Part shown: piece by piece, positions 9,906 to 18,759 of the stretch
Position numbering within the stretch: position 1 is the stretch's first letter
Layout of the letters: every line of letters begins with the position of its first letter
Assembly: GCA_963676655.2 (NCBI GenBank)
Contig: CAXXKX010000005.1
Span: forward strand, 620,001-684,000
DNA length: 64,000 bases
Direction of reading: 5' to 3'
Source of the DNA: G963676655 sp963676655
Lineage (GTDB): Bacteria; Verrucomicrobiota; Lentisphaeria; Victivallales; Victivallaceae
The notes under the pieces: model-generated
Seen by the model: only the letters and a program-made list of their open reading frames with translations
Told to the model about the DNA's origin: nothing
Database searches by the model: none
Position numbers and translations under genes: made by a program

Positions 9906-10197
9906 GGCTCTTTCGGTGTTTTCATGGATATACCATAATTCAATGATTTTTCCATGTTTTTTATTGCAGACTTACAGCCTGCTGTTGTTTTTTTATTATT
10001 TCCCCCGGGCGTTGCCCGGGGCTTTGTTCTTTCAGGCCTACGGCCTGGTGGTCTTTTATCTTCTTCAGCCCCATAGGGGCGCAATATCACAGCCCCGGGC
10101 AACGCCCGGGGAATCTGATTTACACCTCAAACGCAGGCTGTAAGTCTGCAATAAAACGAATTCGTAAGGCCCCATCCACGGAAACACCGAAAGAACC
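9906..10197. repeat. Nested palindromic element (MITE/REP-like)
   Basis: Three inverted repeats are nested. The outer arms 9906-9928 and 10175-10197 match at about 20 of 23 bases. The next arms 9961-9982 and 10133-10154 are perfect over 22 bases (TTATTGCAGACTTACAGCCT and onward). The inner GC-rich arms at about 10002-10021 and 10093-10111 are each self-complementary hairpins (CCCCGGGCGTTGCCCGGGG) and complementary to each other. Two more hairpins (CAGGCCTACGGCCTG; GCCCCATAGGGGC) lie between. It has no coding potential I trust. It may be a non-autonomous element or a RAYT-mobilised REP cluster; a RAYT gene is present at 57.3 kb. Confidence 0.75.
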
Positions 10198-10222
10198 TAT
10201 TTTATTATCCTCAAAAAAATAC

Positions 10223-13200
10223 TTATTGGGTAAATACTATTTGATTGAATTGACGATATTCTTTAAACCCTTTCATCACTGGAGACCATGAAATCTCCTG
10301 AGTCTTTGTTTTCTTTCCAGCCGGACGATAGCGGCAAAAATTCACCAGCCAGGAATCTCCCACCTTCGGCGTATCCCCTCCGAGAGACCGGAATGGAATA
10401 GCAACTTCCACGTGCCACCCGTTTTGCCGTTTCATCGTTTTTAAATCAAGCCCCATATTAATTTTATGCGCCACGCCCTGGTTATGCAGTAATGTCAAAG
10501 AATTCCCGATACCATTAATTAATATTTGATAAAGTTTTACCGGTTTATTTTTGGAGTCAGGAACAAAATATAATTCAATCTCATCATCCCGCCAGATAGA
10601 GCCGGTACCGGTAATCAAATTTTTACGCTCCTTTTCACTGCATATCGCGCCGATATAAAGATATTTATCATCATAGAACAAGCGAATTCTAGTATTTTCT
10701 GTCGGAATGCCTTTACCCCCGACCAGGAAAAAACTATTAGTTTGAGCGGCGGCCTGCCACATTTCATCATCAGCAGCGCCGTCAATCAAGGGGGCGACCG
10801 GCGCCCTGGGAACACGTATAACACGTTTTTTCATGAAGAGTTTCTTGAAATCACGAGGGTCAACGCCTTGTAAAAACGGCCCGGAAACTTTGTCATTAGC
10901 CGCAAGTATTTTTACTTTAAGCCGACGATTGGCGGCAACATAATCGGAGCCAACGGCAAACCACACCTTACCATCCCACCCTTTTGGCGCGTATTCGGCC
11001 AAATTGAGTGAGACATTTGCCTGATAGCCTTTTTCAATAATCGGACCTAAATCAATTAATTGATCGGCTTTACCGTTGCGCCCCCAGCGAGGCGTGACAC
11101 AGGCTAATTTGCTATCCATTACCCCGACGCCAAACGCTATTCTTTTCGTCCAGCCCGAAGCAGTATGATAGTCAACCATAAATCCCGCAAATGCACGTTT
11201 AGAGCGTTTAAACGGATGAGTGTGATAAACCGTCCCTCTCAACGATTCCTCATTAAAGTAAGTATTAGTTAGCTGTAATTTTATCTTACGCAAATTTTCA
11301 AATTCGAATCCGGCGAAACAGAATCCGAGAAAGTCATCTATCCGGCGACTGGGCCCAGCCTCCAATAGAAACTTAGCCGCGTCTGCTTTGGCTATAAACG
11401 GCAGAATATCTTTCTGGTATCCCATGCTGTTTTTCCAACGTGTAATATTAATACCTGAAGCCACTATTTCAGCTCCGTCAATATGCTGATTTACCGGTTT
11501 CACTTCCAACTTCTCCTTCGATGTCGGAGCAGGTTTGATTTTTGCCAGGCTCGGAGATTTTCCACCATAAACACGATTATTTTCAGCTTTACCAACCAGG
11601 GCTGACACCATACCGCGGATGACAAATTTGCCTTGGGGAACCTTTATTACGGGTAAGACCTGACCACTCTCATTACTTAATGAAACTTCAGTCCGGCTCC
11701 CGTTAACGGTTATTTCAGAAGCGTTGGTAAAGAGCATTATTTCAGCGGTTTCAGCTTGATTAATCCCGGTTATGGTTAATTCCTTCCCGGTGATTGAACC
11801 TGATGTCAAATTCAGCAGATGCCGGCCTTTGAAATACCAGTTTGCCGGCAAGTTGTTAATTGAATAAATTCCGCCCGGCACATTTGAAAAAACTAATTGA
11901 TATAGCGTCGTCGGTTCTAAGTCGAGTTTTACAGTCATGTTTTTACCATTGTATTGGCACTGGACGGGGAGTATCGGCTCCGTGACAAGATCAGCCCGGA
12001 GTTTCCTGCTGCAATATAGTGCTTTTGCCTCATTTTCAGTCAGACTGCCCTTGAATTGTTCAGGCGTTTTTATCTTGAAATAGCGGATATAGAGCGGCTT
12101 AACATGACTTAACCCAAGGCTGTCAGTCGCTATTTTTACAGTATACTGTTTTTTCTCTTTTGCATGGCTGATCAGTGACATAACCACGTCACCACCATTC
12201 ATCCTTTTCATAACATAAGACTCAAGCAGAGTGGTCGGGCTGACTTTCCAATCCGGCGAATAAACCGTATTTACAGGCGTACTGTTCCCCATCTCCATAG
12301 ATGCCGTTGCAAAAGGACGTTTCATTTCAGGGTCGCCATAGGTCAAACTCGGAATCCATCCGAGCGCCAGAACACGATTGATATAGCACGCGCTAACCGT
12401 TTTATGCCAGTAAAGCGGAATCAAGCGTGCTTTAGGCCGACATTTCAACCATGTTTCCATTCCCAGCCCCATACCGACAAACTTGCGCCAGAAACCATAG
12501 CGCAGCTGATTTCGGGCCTCCATAAAATTAACGTCTCCGTACGGGTTTCCGCGCCCATTAAACCAAATCGCTTTTTCCGCTCCGCGTTTCTTGACCACCT
12601 TCTGCATATCTTTCCAGAAACTATACCAGTCTGCGTCAGTGGTATAATCTAAGTTATCCCATTTAATAATATTATGGGTTTTGCTTTCGTCCAGATAAAT
12701 AAAATCCACCCCGAGATAATCTAGTTCAATTCCGTATTGCTTAAGCAATTCGTTGTAACAATCTTTATTACCGATCATTGAGGCCCAGTTATCAGCCAGC
12801 CCCGGAAACAACAACTTCTTATTACCATGCTTATCGCTGGTACGAAACCATTCCGGATGTTGCTTGAAAATGCGCGACTTCCAGGTTGTACTTACAGAAA
12901 GGTTATAGATACCAACCTTAATACGGTCCGGAGCAATGGCCTTGATATCATCTATCATTTTCTTCAATTCGGGACCGGTGATCCACCCGCCATACCGCCC
13001 GGGCATTCCTTCATCGACATAATAGTCCCCCCACCCGGAACTGGGTGAAAGCATCACCATAATGTAGCCGCTATCACTCATCGTCACTGTTTTGCGCAAG
13101 TTTTGCAGAGAACTCATATTCATACAACAATAAACATTACTCAACCATTCCGGAACTGCCGGAATTTTTTCCAGATCCTGTTTGACCTCCGGGGTTTCCG

Positions 13201-14530
13201 GATATACCTTGGCGAGAAAATCATACCAGGTACCGGGAAATAAAGTTTGCACATCCGTAACAGTAAATTTTGATTTCATCCCCAATTTCAGTGTCCCCAG
13301 CGGCATATCCCAACCTGAAGGAGTGAAATACAAGCAATTAGGCCACTCCGAATAACCGGAAATGCCGGTCTGCCACCAGGGATAGCATAAGCGGTTATTA
13401 ATTAACAAACGATAGTTCGAATAGCTGACTTGTTTTGTTTGGTTACTCAATACCATGCATTTAGTCATCTGCTTATAGCGGGTAACGCGATATGGCTCGC
13501 TAATAGTTTCCACCGGATCCAGCGGACCAATATACCCTGTCCCCAAATGATAGCCGCCCTTGCGATACTCCGGACAAAAAGTCACTTCATTACGAATAGT
13601 TATAAAGTTGGTTATTTTGTTTTCTTTTCCCAGGAATTCTAATTTTCGATAGAGCCTGGGCCCCTGTATCCAGAATTTTTTTACAATGACAACTCCCGGC
13701 AATTGAGGATTACGGCAATTAATGGTCAAGACTCCATTTGTTTTGGAATAATAAAATGCCTCATCAGTTTTTTCAGTAATATCGTACTCTTTATTCGGGG
13801 TCATAATAAAATATTTGCTATACATATTACTGATACATTGTTCGCCGCTTTGGCGATCCCAAACTCCGGCAGTCATGCCTGTTTCCAGATCGATAGCCCA
13901 AATCCCTTGTCTGGTCTTTAAAAAATTATATTGCGGTGAGTCTTTAGCCGTCCTGATGTCGCCGGTAATTGCAGGTCTCAACTTCGGCAGTGTAAATGTT
14001 TTACCGCCAATGACAAGCTGTAAATCGGCAATCTCCAAATATGTTCCCGGGTGCTTGAATTTGGGAGAATAAAATGACAACTTGGAACCGCCGGACCATT
14101 TGCTTGATCTGTTTTTTTTATCTTTTGTCCATTGCACATAATCCAAGCTTAATTTAAACGCGGTCCATTTATCCCTGGGAACTTTCAGCGATTGGTAAAC
14201 CGAACCGGTCTTTGTCGAAAAACTTATGTATATACCGGTACCAAAATTTTGCCTGACCTGAAAACTGATATAATCCCCAGCCTTCACATCTTGTAACGGA
14301 AATATTTGATACAGGCCTAGCCCTCTATATTTTTTTGCTCCGGTTTCCGCTTTAACCGTTACAGAATTGTTACCTGATACCAAACGGCCAATACTCAAAG
14401 TACATTGGGGGCGCGGACACCACCCAACGGCCTCAGCTTCTCCGGGTGTTTTAAAATTGCATAAGCTACCTGAAAAGACCATCGGTACAAGGCTGCTTGC
14501 GGCAACAATCGATAATATTTTTAGCTTCAT
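10223..14530 (-). CDS. Large secreted glycoside hydrolase-like protein with C-terminal CBM9-like domain
   Basis: A 1435-residue protein with a signal peptide (MKLKILSIVAASSLVPMVFSG). After an N-terminal beta-sandwich region (about 25-190) and a galactose-mutarotase-like beta domain (about 200-450) comes a probable TIM barrel at about 470-830. It has YLGVDFIYLDES near residue 610, the kind of Asp-bearing strand end seen in GH31/GH36-like enzymes. A beta domain follows. The last ~200 residues match a CBM9-like fold (APLIDGAADDEMWQ ... RIRLFYDDKYLYIGAIC ... WHVEVAIPFRSLGG). The likely role is extracytoplasmic polysaccharide breakdown, possibly alpha-galactoside or a related linkage; the family number is uncertain. 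It lies downstream of a pseudopilin gene on the same strand, next to an AraC regulator. Confidence 0.75.
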   Translation of the reverse strand: MKLKILSIVAASSLVPMVFSGSLCNFKTPGEAEAVGWCPRPQCTLSIGRLVSGNNSVTVKAETGAKKYRGLGLYQIFPLQDVKAGDYISFQVRQNFGTGIYISFSTKTGSVYQSLKVPRDKWTAFKLSLDYVQWTKDKKNRSSKWSGGSKLSFYSPKFKHPGTYLEIADLQLVIGGKTFTLPKLRPAITGDIRTAKDSPQYNFLKTRQGIWAIDLETGMTAGVWDRQSGEQCISNMYSKYFIMTPNKEYDITEKTDEAFYYSKTNGVLTINCRNPQLPGVVIVKKFWIQGPRLYRKLEFLGKENKITNFITIRNEVTFCPEYRKGGYHLGTGYIGPLDPVETISEPYRVTRYKQMTKCMVLSNQTKQVSYSNYRLLINNRLCYPWWQTGISGYSEWPNCLYFTPSGWDMPLGTLKLGMKSKFTVTDVQTLFPGTWYDFLAKVYPETPEVKQDLEKIPAVPEWLSNVYCCMNMSSLQNLRKTVTMSDSGYIMVMLSPSSGWGDYYVDEGMPGRYGGWITGPELKKMIDDIKAIAPDRIKVGIYNLSVSTTWKSRIFKQHPEWFRTSDKHGNKKLLFPGLADNWASMIGNKDCYNELLKQYGIELDYLGVDFIYLDESKTHNIIKWDNLDYTTDADWYSFWKDMQKVVKKRGAEKAIWFNGRGNPYGDVNFMEARNQLRYGFWRKFVGMGLGMETWLKCRPKARLIPLYWHKTVSACYINRVLALGWIPSLTYGDPEMKRPFATASMEMGNSTPVNTVYSPDWKVSPTTLLESYVMKRMNGGDVVMSLISHAKEKKQYTVKIATDSLGLSHVKPLYIRYFKIKTPEQFKGSLTENEAKALYCSRKLRADLVTEPILPVQCQYNGKNMTVKLDLEPTTLYQLVFSNVPGGIYSINNLPANWYFKGRHLLNLTSGSITGKELTITGINQAETAEIMLFTNASEITVNGSRTEVSLSNESGQVLPVIKVPQGKFVIRGMVSALVGKAENNRVYGGKSPSLAKIKPAPTSKEKLEVKPVNQHIDGAEIVASGINITRWKNSMGYQKDILPFIAKADAAKFLLEAGPSRRIDDFLGFCFAGFEFENLRKIKLQLTNTYFNEESLRGTVYHTHPFKRSKRAFAGFMVDYHTASGWTKRIAFGVGVMDSKLACVTPRWGRNGKADQLIDLGPIIEKGYQANVSLNLAEYAPKGWDGKVWFAVGSDYVAANRRLKVKILAANDKVSGPFLQGVDPRDFKKLFMKKRVIRVPRAPVAPLIDGAADDEMWQAAAQTNSFFLVGGKGIPTENTRIRLFYDDKYLYIGAICSEKERKNLITGTGSIWRDDEIELYFVPDSKNKPVKLYQILINGIGNSLTLLHNQGVAHKINMGLDLKTMKRQNGWHVEVAIPFRSLGGDTPKVGDSWLVNFCRYRPAGKKTKTQEISWSPVMKGFKEYRQFNQIVFTQ

Positions 14531-14652
14531 TGTTTTTCCTCTAATTACTTCCTGTTAGTAGAAACTCTGGAGACATAGGTATAATGAGCACCAGCATTAA
14601 ACTAGTAAATACAGTCCCCCATAATAATTTTTTCTAAAAGTCAAAATGTATA

Positions 14653-15408
14653 TTATTGAAAATCACCTATCAATGGAACATATGCGACCATAAGAGTTCG
14701 CATGCCGTCTTTTAAATAATATTTATAGGTGATTTCATCATTCGCACCCATTGCTTGTACATGACCGTCGACAAATAATATATTGGCTCTTTTATTGTGC
14801 CGCATGTGCATTTTAACCGTCCGCTCTCTATGCTGCTTTTCCACATAATAATATTGCACTTTTGCTCCAACCGGAGCAAAACCGTCTGTTGAAACCCAAC
14901 TAGGCGGACTGGTGTGAATACTGTCGGTCAGACATTCACTCTTACTTGGTTGATAACATTTTCTTGTATCAATCAACCAGTTGTTTAGATCATATGAGGT
15001 TGAATATGCCGCCCGGTATGTTCCAGTTAGACCATAACCAAAATACTGGTGATATGATTCATACGGCTCTCCCGGTGACTTAATTTTTAATGGATAAAGA
15101 GACGGGCAGGTAAACGCACCCCATGTACTGATATATTTGCACTTAGTTTTCAACACGTAATTCCATATTCCGCAATTCCCCGCTGCCGGCGGAAACATTC
15201 CTTCACTGTCATCGGCATAAAAAGCCAGCCCGATACCTACTTGTTTTTGATTGCTGGTACATTTGATCGTTTTAGCTTTATCACGTGCCTGATTTAACGC
15301 AGGCAGCAACATGCTGGCAAGAATGGCAATGATTGCAATCACAACGAGCAATTCAATTAAAGTGAAAAAATTAATCCCATACAGCCTTTTTATTCTATTT
15401 GTTCTCAT
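14653..15408 (-). CDS. Pseudopilin-like H-X9-DG protein
   Basis: 251 residues beginning with a basic leader and the class III prepilin motif FFTLIELLVVIAIIAILASM, cleaved in this family before the Phe by a prepilin peptidase. The body has the H-X9-DG signature near the C-terminus (His, nine residues, then DGHVQAMG). Such proteins are heavily expanded in Lentisphaerae and Planctomycetes. They are thought to be envelope or secretion-associated pseudopilins, though their precise role is unproven. The gene lies upstream of the large GH (10223-14530) on the same strand, and divergent from an AraC regulator that probably controls both. Confidence 0.9.
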   Translation of the reverse strand: MRTNRIKRLYGINFFTLIELLVVIAIIAILASMLLPALNQARDKAKTIKCTSNQKQVGIGLAFYADDSEGMFPPAAGNCGIWNYVLKTKCKYISTWGAFTCPSLYPLKIKSPGEPYESYHQYFGYGLTGTYRAAYSTSYDLNNWLIDTRKCYQPSKSECLTDSIHTSPPSWVSTDGFAPVGAKVQYYYVEKQHRERTVKMHMRHNKRANILFVDGHVQAMGANDEITYKYYLKDGMRTLMVAYVPLIGDFQ

Positions 15409-15609
15409 CTTTTTAGTCTCCTTTATTTGGGTTTAAAATAGAAATTTTTGGATAAATACTACTTTGTCGTTACCTGAATTATACGTTATTCAAAGTCGAT
15501 ATACAATAACATGAAATAATTTTTTATTGCACTATTCTAACCTTTTAGCGTTTTTCTTTAATTTCCCGGATAATTCATTATTTATACTTGGTTCATTTAT
15601 TTTGAGGTA

Positions 15610-15637
15610 TTGACTTTTTTTATATATCTTGTATTAT
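15610..15637 (+). promoter_or_regulatory. Sigma-70-type promoter of the AraC gene
   Basis: TTGACT at 15610-15615 and TATTAT at 15632-15637 with a 16-nt spacer, 37 nt before the AraC start codon. The region between the divergent pseudopilin and AraC genes is very AT-rich. Confidence 0.55.
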
Positions 15638-15673
15638 TAAAATATAAATTATTTTTTATCAAACAGGTGGGCT

Positions 15674-16543
15674 ATGGATACGGATTTTTTTATCGAAATA
15701 AACCAAACAAAATACTCCATAGAAATAGAATATTTGAAACAAGTCCATTTTTTCAAGCAATCGGAACGATTACATATTCACCCGGCATATCACTTTATAC
15801 TCATATCAGAAGGTTCAAATGACCTCTATTTACGCAATACACCGCCTCAACATGCGGCAACAAATTCCTTAATTTTTATTAACCCGTTAGTCCCTCATCA
15901 TTTTTCCCCGGACCCTAAAACCGGCGTGGAGCATACCTGTATTGTCTGGCGTTTCAAAGACGCGAAAGGAAATTATGAACTGGCTCCCCTCCAGGAAATT
16001 CTAGGTATTTCAAATTGCAACAGAGATTATATCGTAAAAAAAATCAATGATATCGACGCCAAAAGTTTTATCGCAAAAGAACGCAGTGCCAGGATGGCCC
16101 ATGAAAGCTCCGATTCAGCTCTGGCTTCAATGTTTATGTGGCAGTTATGTTTTTACGGAATAAATCTTTTGTGGTCGGAAGCTATCACCGGCGGTCAGCA
16201 AAAATACAGTATGCCGGAAAAGTTAACTCAAAAAGTCAAAAATTTGATAGATCCCTCCATCAGCGACAGCACTCTCGATATTCCTGCTATTGCCAATCAG
16301 TTGAATCTGCATCCTAACTATATAAATAAAAAATTCAGGTTAGTCGAAGGCATCCCGATTGGTCGATATATCATCAACAAGCGTTTGCAATTGGCTAAAA
16401 TGCTATTGACTAATACAGATTTAAATATTTGTGAAATAGCCGAAGCGTGCGGTTTTAATCAACACAGTTATTTTACCAGAACGTTCAAAAAAACCTTCAC
16501 CCAGAACCCACTTGAATACAGAAACGAGCATAACACTGTCTAA
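15674..16543 (+). CDS. AraC-family transcriptional regulator
   Basis: 289 residues. The N-terminal half (about 1-150) has the cupin-like ligand-binding pattern of AraC sensors (HIHPAYHFILISEGSNDL and NPLVPHHFSP). The C-terminal ~100 residues hold the double helix-turn-helix: LDIPAIANQLNLHPNYINKKF, then ICEIAEACGFNQHSYFTRTFK and a final NPLEYR, all AraC hallmarks. AGGTGG precedes the ATG. Divergent transcription from the pseudopilin/GH pair suggests it senses a sugar and controls that pair. Confidence 0.92.
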   Translation: MDTDFFIEINQTKYSIEIEYLKQVHFFKQSERLHIHPAYHFILISEGSNDLYLRNTPPQHAATNSLIFINPLVPHHFSPDPKTGVEHTCIVWRFKDAKGNYELAPLQEILGISNCNRDYIVKKINDIDAKSFIAKERSARMAHESSDSALASMFMWQLCFYGINLLWSEAITGGQQKYSMPEKLTQKVKNLIDPSISDSTLDIPAIANQLNLHPNYINKKFRLVEGIPIGRYIINKRLQLAKMLLTNTDLNICEIAEACGFNQHSYFTRTFKKTFTQNPLEYRNEHNTV

Positions 16544-16873
16544 TATGTAAAATTACGGGTGCAAAGTCTTTACAATGGAACAGCAAGGAGAGTTTGACAT
16601 CCATAATTCTAGCCGTTCACTAACACTTAACAGTCTCGGAATGAAGCCATGATTGTAAAAAGCATAGCAATTTGACTTCATCAAAAGAACACCAGTGTAA
16701 AATTGGTTAAAACCCTCCATCAACAAGCCAATTCGATAATCAAATTGTTGGTGACATAAAACCTTTTAAAGACTTCAAATCGCAAACTATACAACTTCCT
16801 TAAAAACAAGGCAAAGCAATATAATACACAAAGTTATTCGATAACTTTATGTAGTTTTTCTCCCCTTATCATG
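16544..16873. other. Intergenic stretch with a possible terminator hairpin
   Basis: About 330 bases without a gene. A hairpin AAAGTTAT-TCG-ATAACTTT at 16830-16848, followed by a short T run, could terminate the AraC transcript but is far from its stop. Nothing else is evident. Confidence 0.4.
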
Positions 16874-16928
16874 TTGACTTTTTTATTTATCTGATATATA
16901 ATGGGGGTATACAAAAAGTAATATACAC
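16874..16928 (+). promoter_or_regulatory. Promoter and possible operator of the GntR operon
   Basis: TTGACT at 16874-16879 and TATAAT at 16897-16902 with an ideal 17-nt spacer. Just downstream, at about 16908-16928, is GTATACAAAAAGTAATATAC, an imperfect palindrome (GTATA and TATAC arms) overlapping the expected transcription start. It is a plausible autoregulatory operator for the GntR-type protein encoded next. Confidence 0.6.
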
Positions 16929-16950
16929 TAATTTTAATTTATCTACTAAT

Positions 16951-18048
16951 ATGGCAATTGAAAAACACAAATACAAACAGGTTAAGTCGCTTGTTTATGA
17001 CGATTACATCCACCCGAAGTTGCAGCAAGGTGGGAAAATGCCGTCTAAGCAACGTTTGGCTAGCAAATACAAGGTCAATGTCGGCACTTTAGATAAAGCG
17101 CTACAGGAACTTGTATTAGAAGGGTTTATCGAAAAGCGGCGCGGTTCAGGTACATATATTCTACCTCGGGAATACAATAAGATAGCAGCAATCGGCATTT
17201 ATTTTCTAGTTTTGCGTGAATATGATGCTCGTGTTAGTTCATACAGTTATCGACTATTGGATATGTTGATAGAACGGTTATCGGCTTGTGATTTGCCATA
17301 TCGTTATTACGCTGATGTACGCCCTGAAACAATGCTGCATGAGCCGCTGCCGCAGTTGACAGAAGACATCGCCAACAATAAACTTGCAGCATTACTTGTT
17401 GTCCGTTCTGATTGTAATTATGATGATTGGCTTAATGTGTTACCGCTTCCACGCATCGGCTTTGACCGGGATTTCGGTTGGGGCACCGTAAGTTATGATA
17501 AATATCAGAGCGGTTATGAAGCAGGTAGATTTCTCATTGCAACTGGTTGCCGTCAGATCGAACTGATCAGTGTCTATGACAAAGAATGGGAGAGTGATAA
17601 GCTTGCGCAGTACTTTATGCGCCATGTTCGTGCCGGCATGACCAATGCCATGTTAGAAATGGACCTTCCTGCTCCGAAAATCTGGCTGACCCCGGATAAA
17701 TATCCGGAATCACTCGAATATCTCCATTACAGCTATGACGATTCATTGCGCGGGTATGAATTAGCCAAACAACTATTCACTATCTGCCGCCCCGATGGTT
17801 TAGTGGTCTTTACTGACGTGATCGCTGTTGGCGTGGTCAGGGCGGTTAAAGAACTTGGTCTTTTTCCCGGAAAAGATATCAAAATTGTTGTTCTAGGTAA
17901 TAAGGAAATTAACTTACCAGAGCTTACTGACGTAATCCATTATGATCTGGCAGTCAGAGACGTTGCTGACAGCATGATGCATTTAATCAACGCCGCCATT
18001 AATCACAAACCACCGGAAACCATCTATATTTCCCGGACAAAAAGATAA
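16951..18048 (+). CDS. GntR-type regulator with LacI-like ligand domain
   Basis: 365 residues. Residues 1-75 form a GntR winged helix (KMPSKQRLASKYKVNVGTLD, then LEGFIEKRRGSGTYI). The rest resembles the periplasmic-binding-like sensor of LacI/AraR regulators (RQIELISVYDKEW, DGLVVFTDVIAVGVVRAVKE). This AraR-like architecture usually represses sugar-use genes until a sugar binds. No clear Shine-Dalgarno precedes the ATG at 16951. It is the first gene of a likely operon with a pseudopilin, a propeller protein and a GH, separated by short gaps of 12-28 nt. Confidence 0.9.
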   Translation: MAIEKHKYKQVKSLVYDDYIHPKLQQGGKMPSKQRLASKYKVNVGTLDKALQELVLEGFIEKRRGSGTYILPREYNKIAAIGIYFLVLREYDARVSSYSYRLLDMLIERLSACDLPYRYYADVRPETMLHEPLPQLTEDIANNKLAALLVVRSDCNYDDWLNVLPLPRIGFDRDFGWGTVSYDKYQSGYEAGRFLIATGCRQIELISVYDKEWESDKLAQYFMRHVRAGMTNAMLEMDLPAPKIWLTPDKYPESLEYLHYSYDDSLRGYELAKQLFTICRPDGLVVFTDVIAVGVVRAVKELGLFPGKDIKIVVLGNKEINLPELTDVIHYDLAVRDVADSMMHLINAAINHKPPETIYISRTKR

Positions 18049-18076
18049 CTTCATAACAAACAAGAGGAGATGTATC

Positions 18077-18745
18077 ATGAAACTTCAACCACAATCCGGC
18101 ACAACCCTTTACTGGCGATTTACACTAATAGAGCTCTTAGTTGTAATAGCCATTATAGCCATTCTTGCTTCAATGCTACTGCCAGCACTGGGACGTGCCA
18201 GAGAAACAGCAAAGCGGATTAGTTGCATTGGAAACCTTAAACAAATGAATACAGCCTACAACTCGTATGTAGCGGATACTGATTATTGTATGCCGATGTA
18301 TCCCGGACCAATAGTAAATGGAGACGCCAATTACGCCACATGGTATTATGAAATTTGTAAAAAAATGGGAAAGAATAGTTACCACGATTTATTATTCTGT
18401 CCTTCAGAACAGGCAACGTCATCATCAATAGGTATAAGTCTATTGACGGCGAAGATTCGCTCCTATGGACTCAACTCTCGTTTGGCTGGTCATTTGGATT
18501 CTCCCAAGATTATCCGTAAGGCCAGCAAAGTTTCCGGGCCCTCAATCGCTTTGACCATGTGCGACCGCAATGTTGACAATGCCGCTTGGCCGCCAGCTAC
18601 AGAAAATCACGGATCAAGTCAGGTTAGTTACCGCCATATCGGTTATATGAATCAGAGTTGGTTTGATGGTCATGTATCATCGTTAAATTTCAAGGACCAT
18701 GCAGCAAAAAATGTCTACGTGGGATATTTCGGATCTGGCTTTTAA
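18077..18745 (+). CDS. Pseudopilin-like H-X9-DG protein
   Basis: 222 residues with the leader WRFTLIELLVVIAIIAILAS and a C-terminal H-X9-DG (His, IGYMNQSWF, then DGHVSS). AGGAG precedes the ATG at 18077. Same family as the proteins at 14653 and 53845, here second in a GntR-led operon 28 nt after the regulator. It probably sits in the inner membrane or becomes part of a pseudopilus-like assembly; the role in glycan use is inferred from context only. Confidence 0.9.
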   Translation: MKLQPQSGTTLYWRFTLIELLVVIAIIAILASMLLPALGRARETAKRISCIGNLKQMNTAYNSYVADTDYCMPMYPGPIVNGDANYATWYYEICKKMGKNSYHDLLFCPSEQATSSSIGISLLTAKIRSYGLNSRLAGHLDSPKIIRKASKVSGPSIALTMCDRNVDNAAWPPATENHGSSQVSYRHIGYMNQSWFDGHVSSLNFKDHAAKNVYVGYFGSGF

Positions 18746-18759
18746 ATAAAGGGTTTTCA

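Noticed and set aside
9839..10143. ORFs on both strands over the palindromic element
   Set aside because: Their codons come from the hairpin repeats; no ribosome sites and no protein-like composition.
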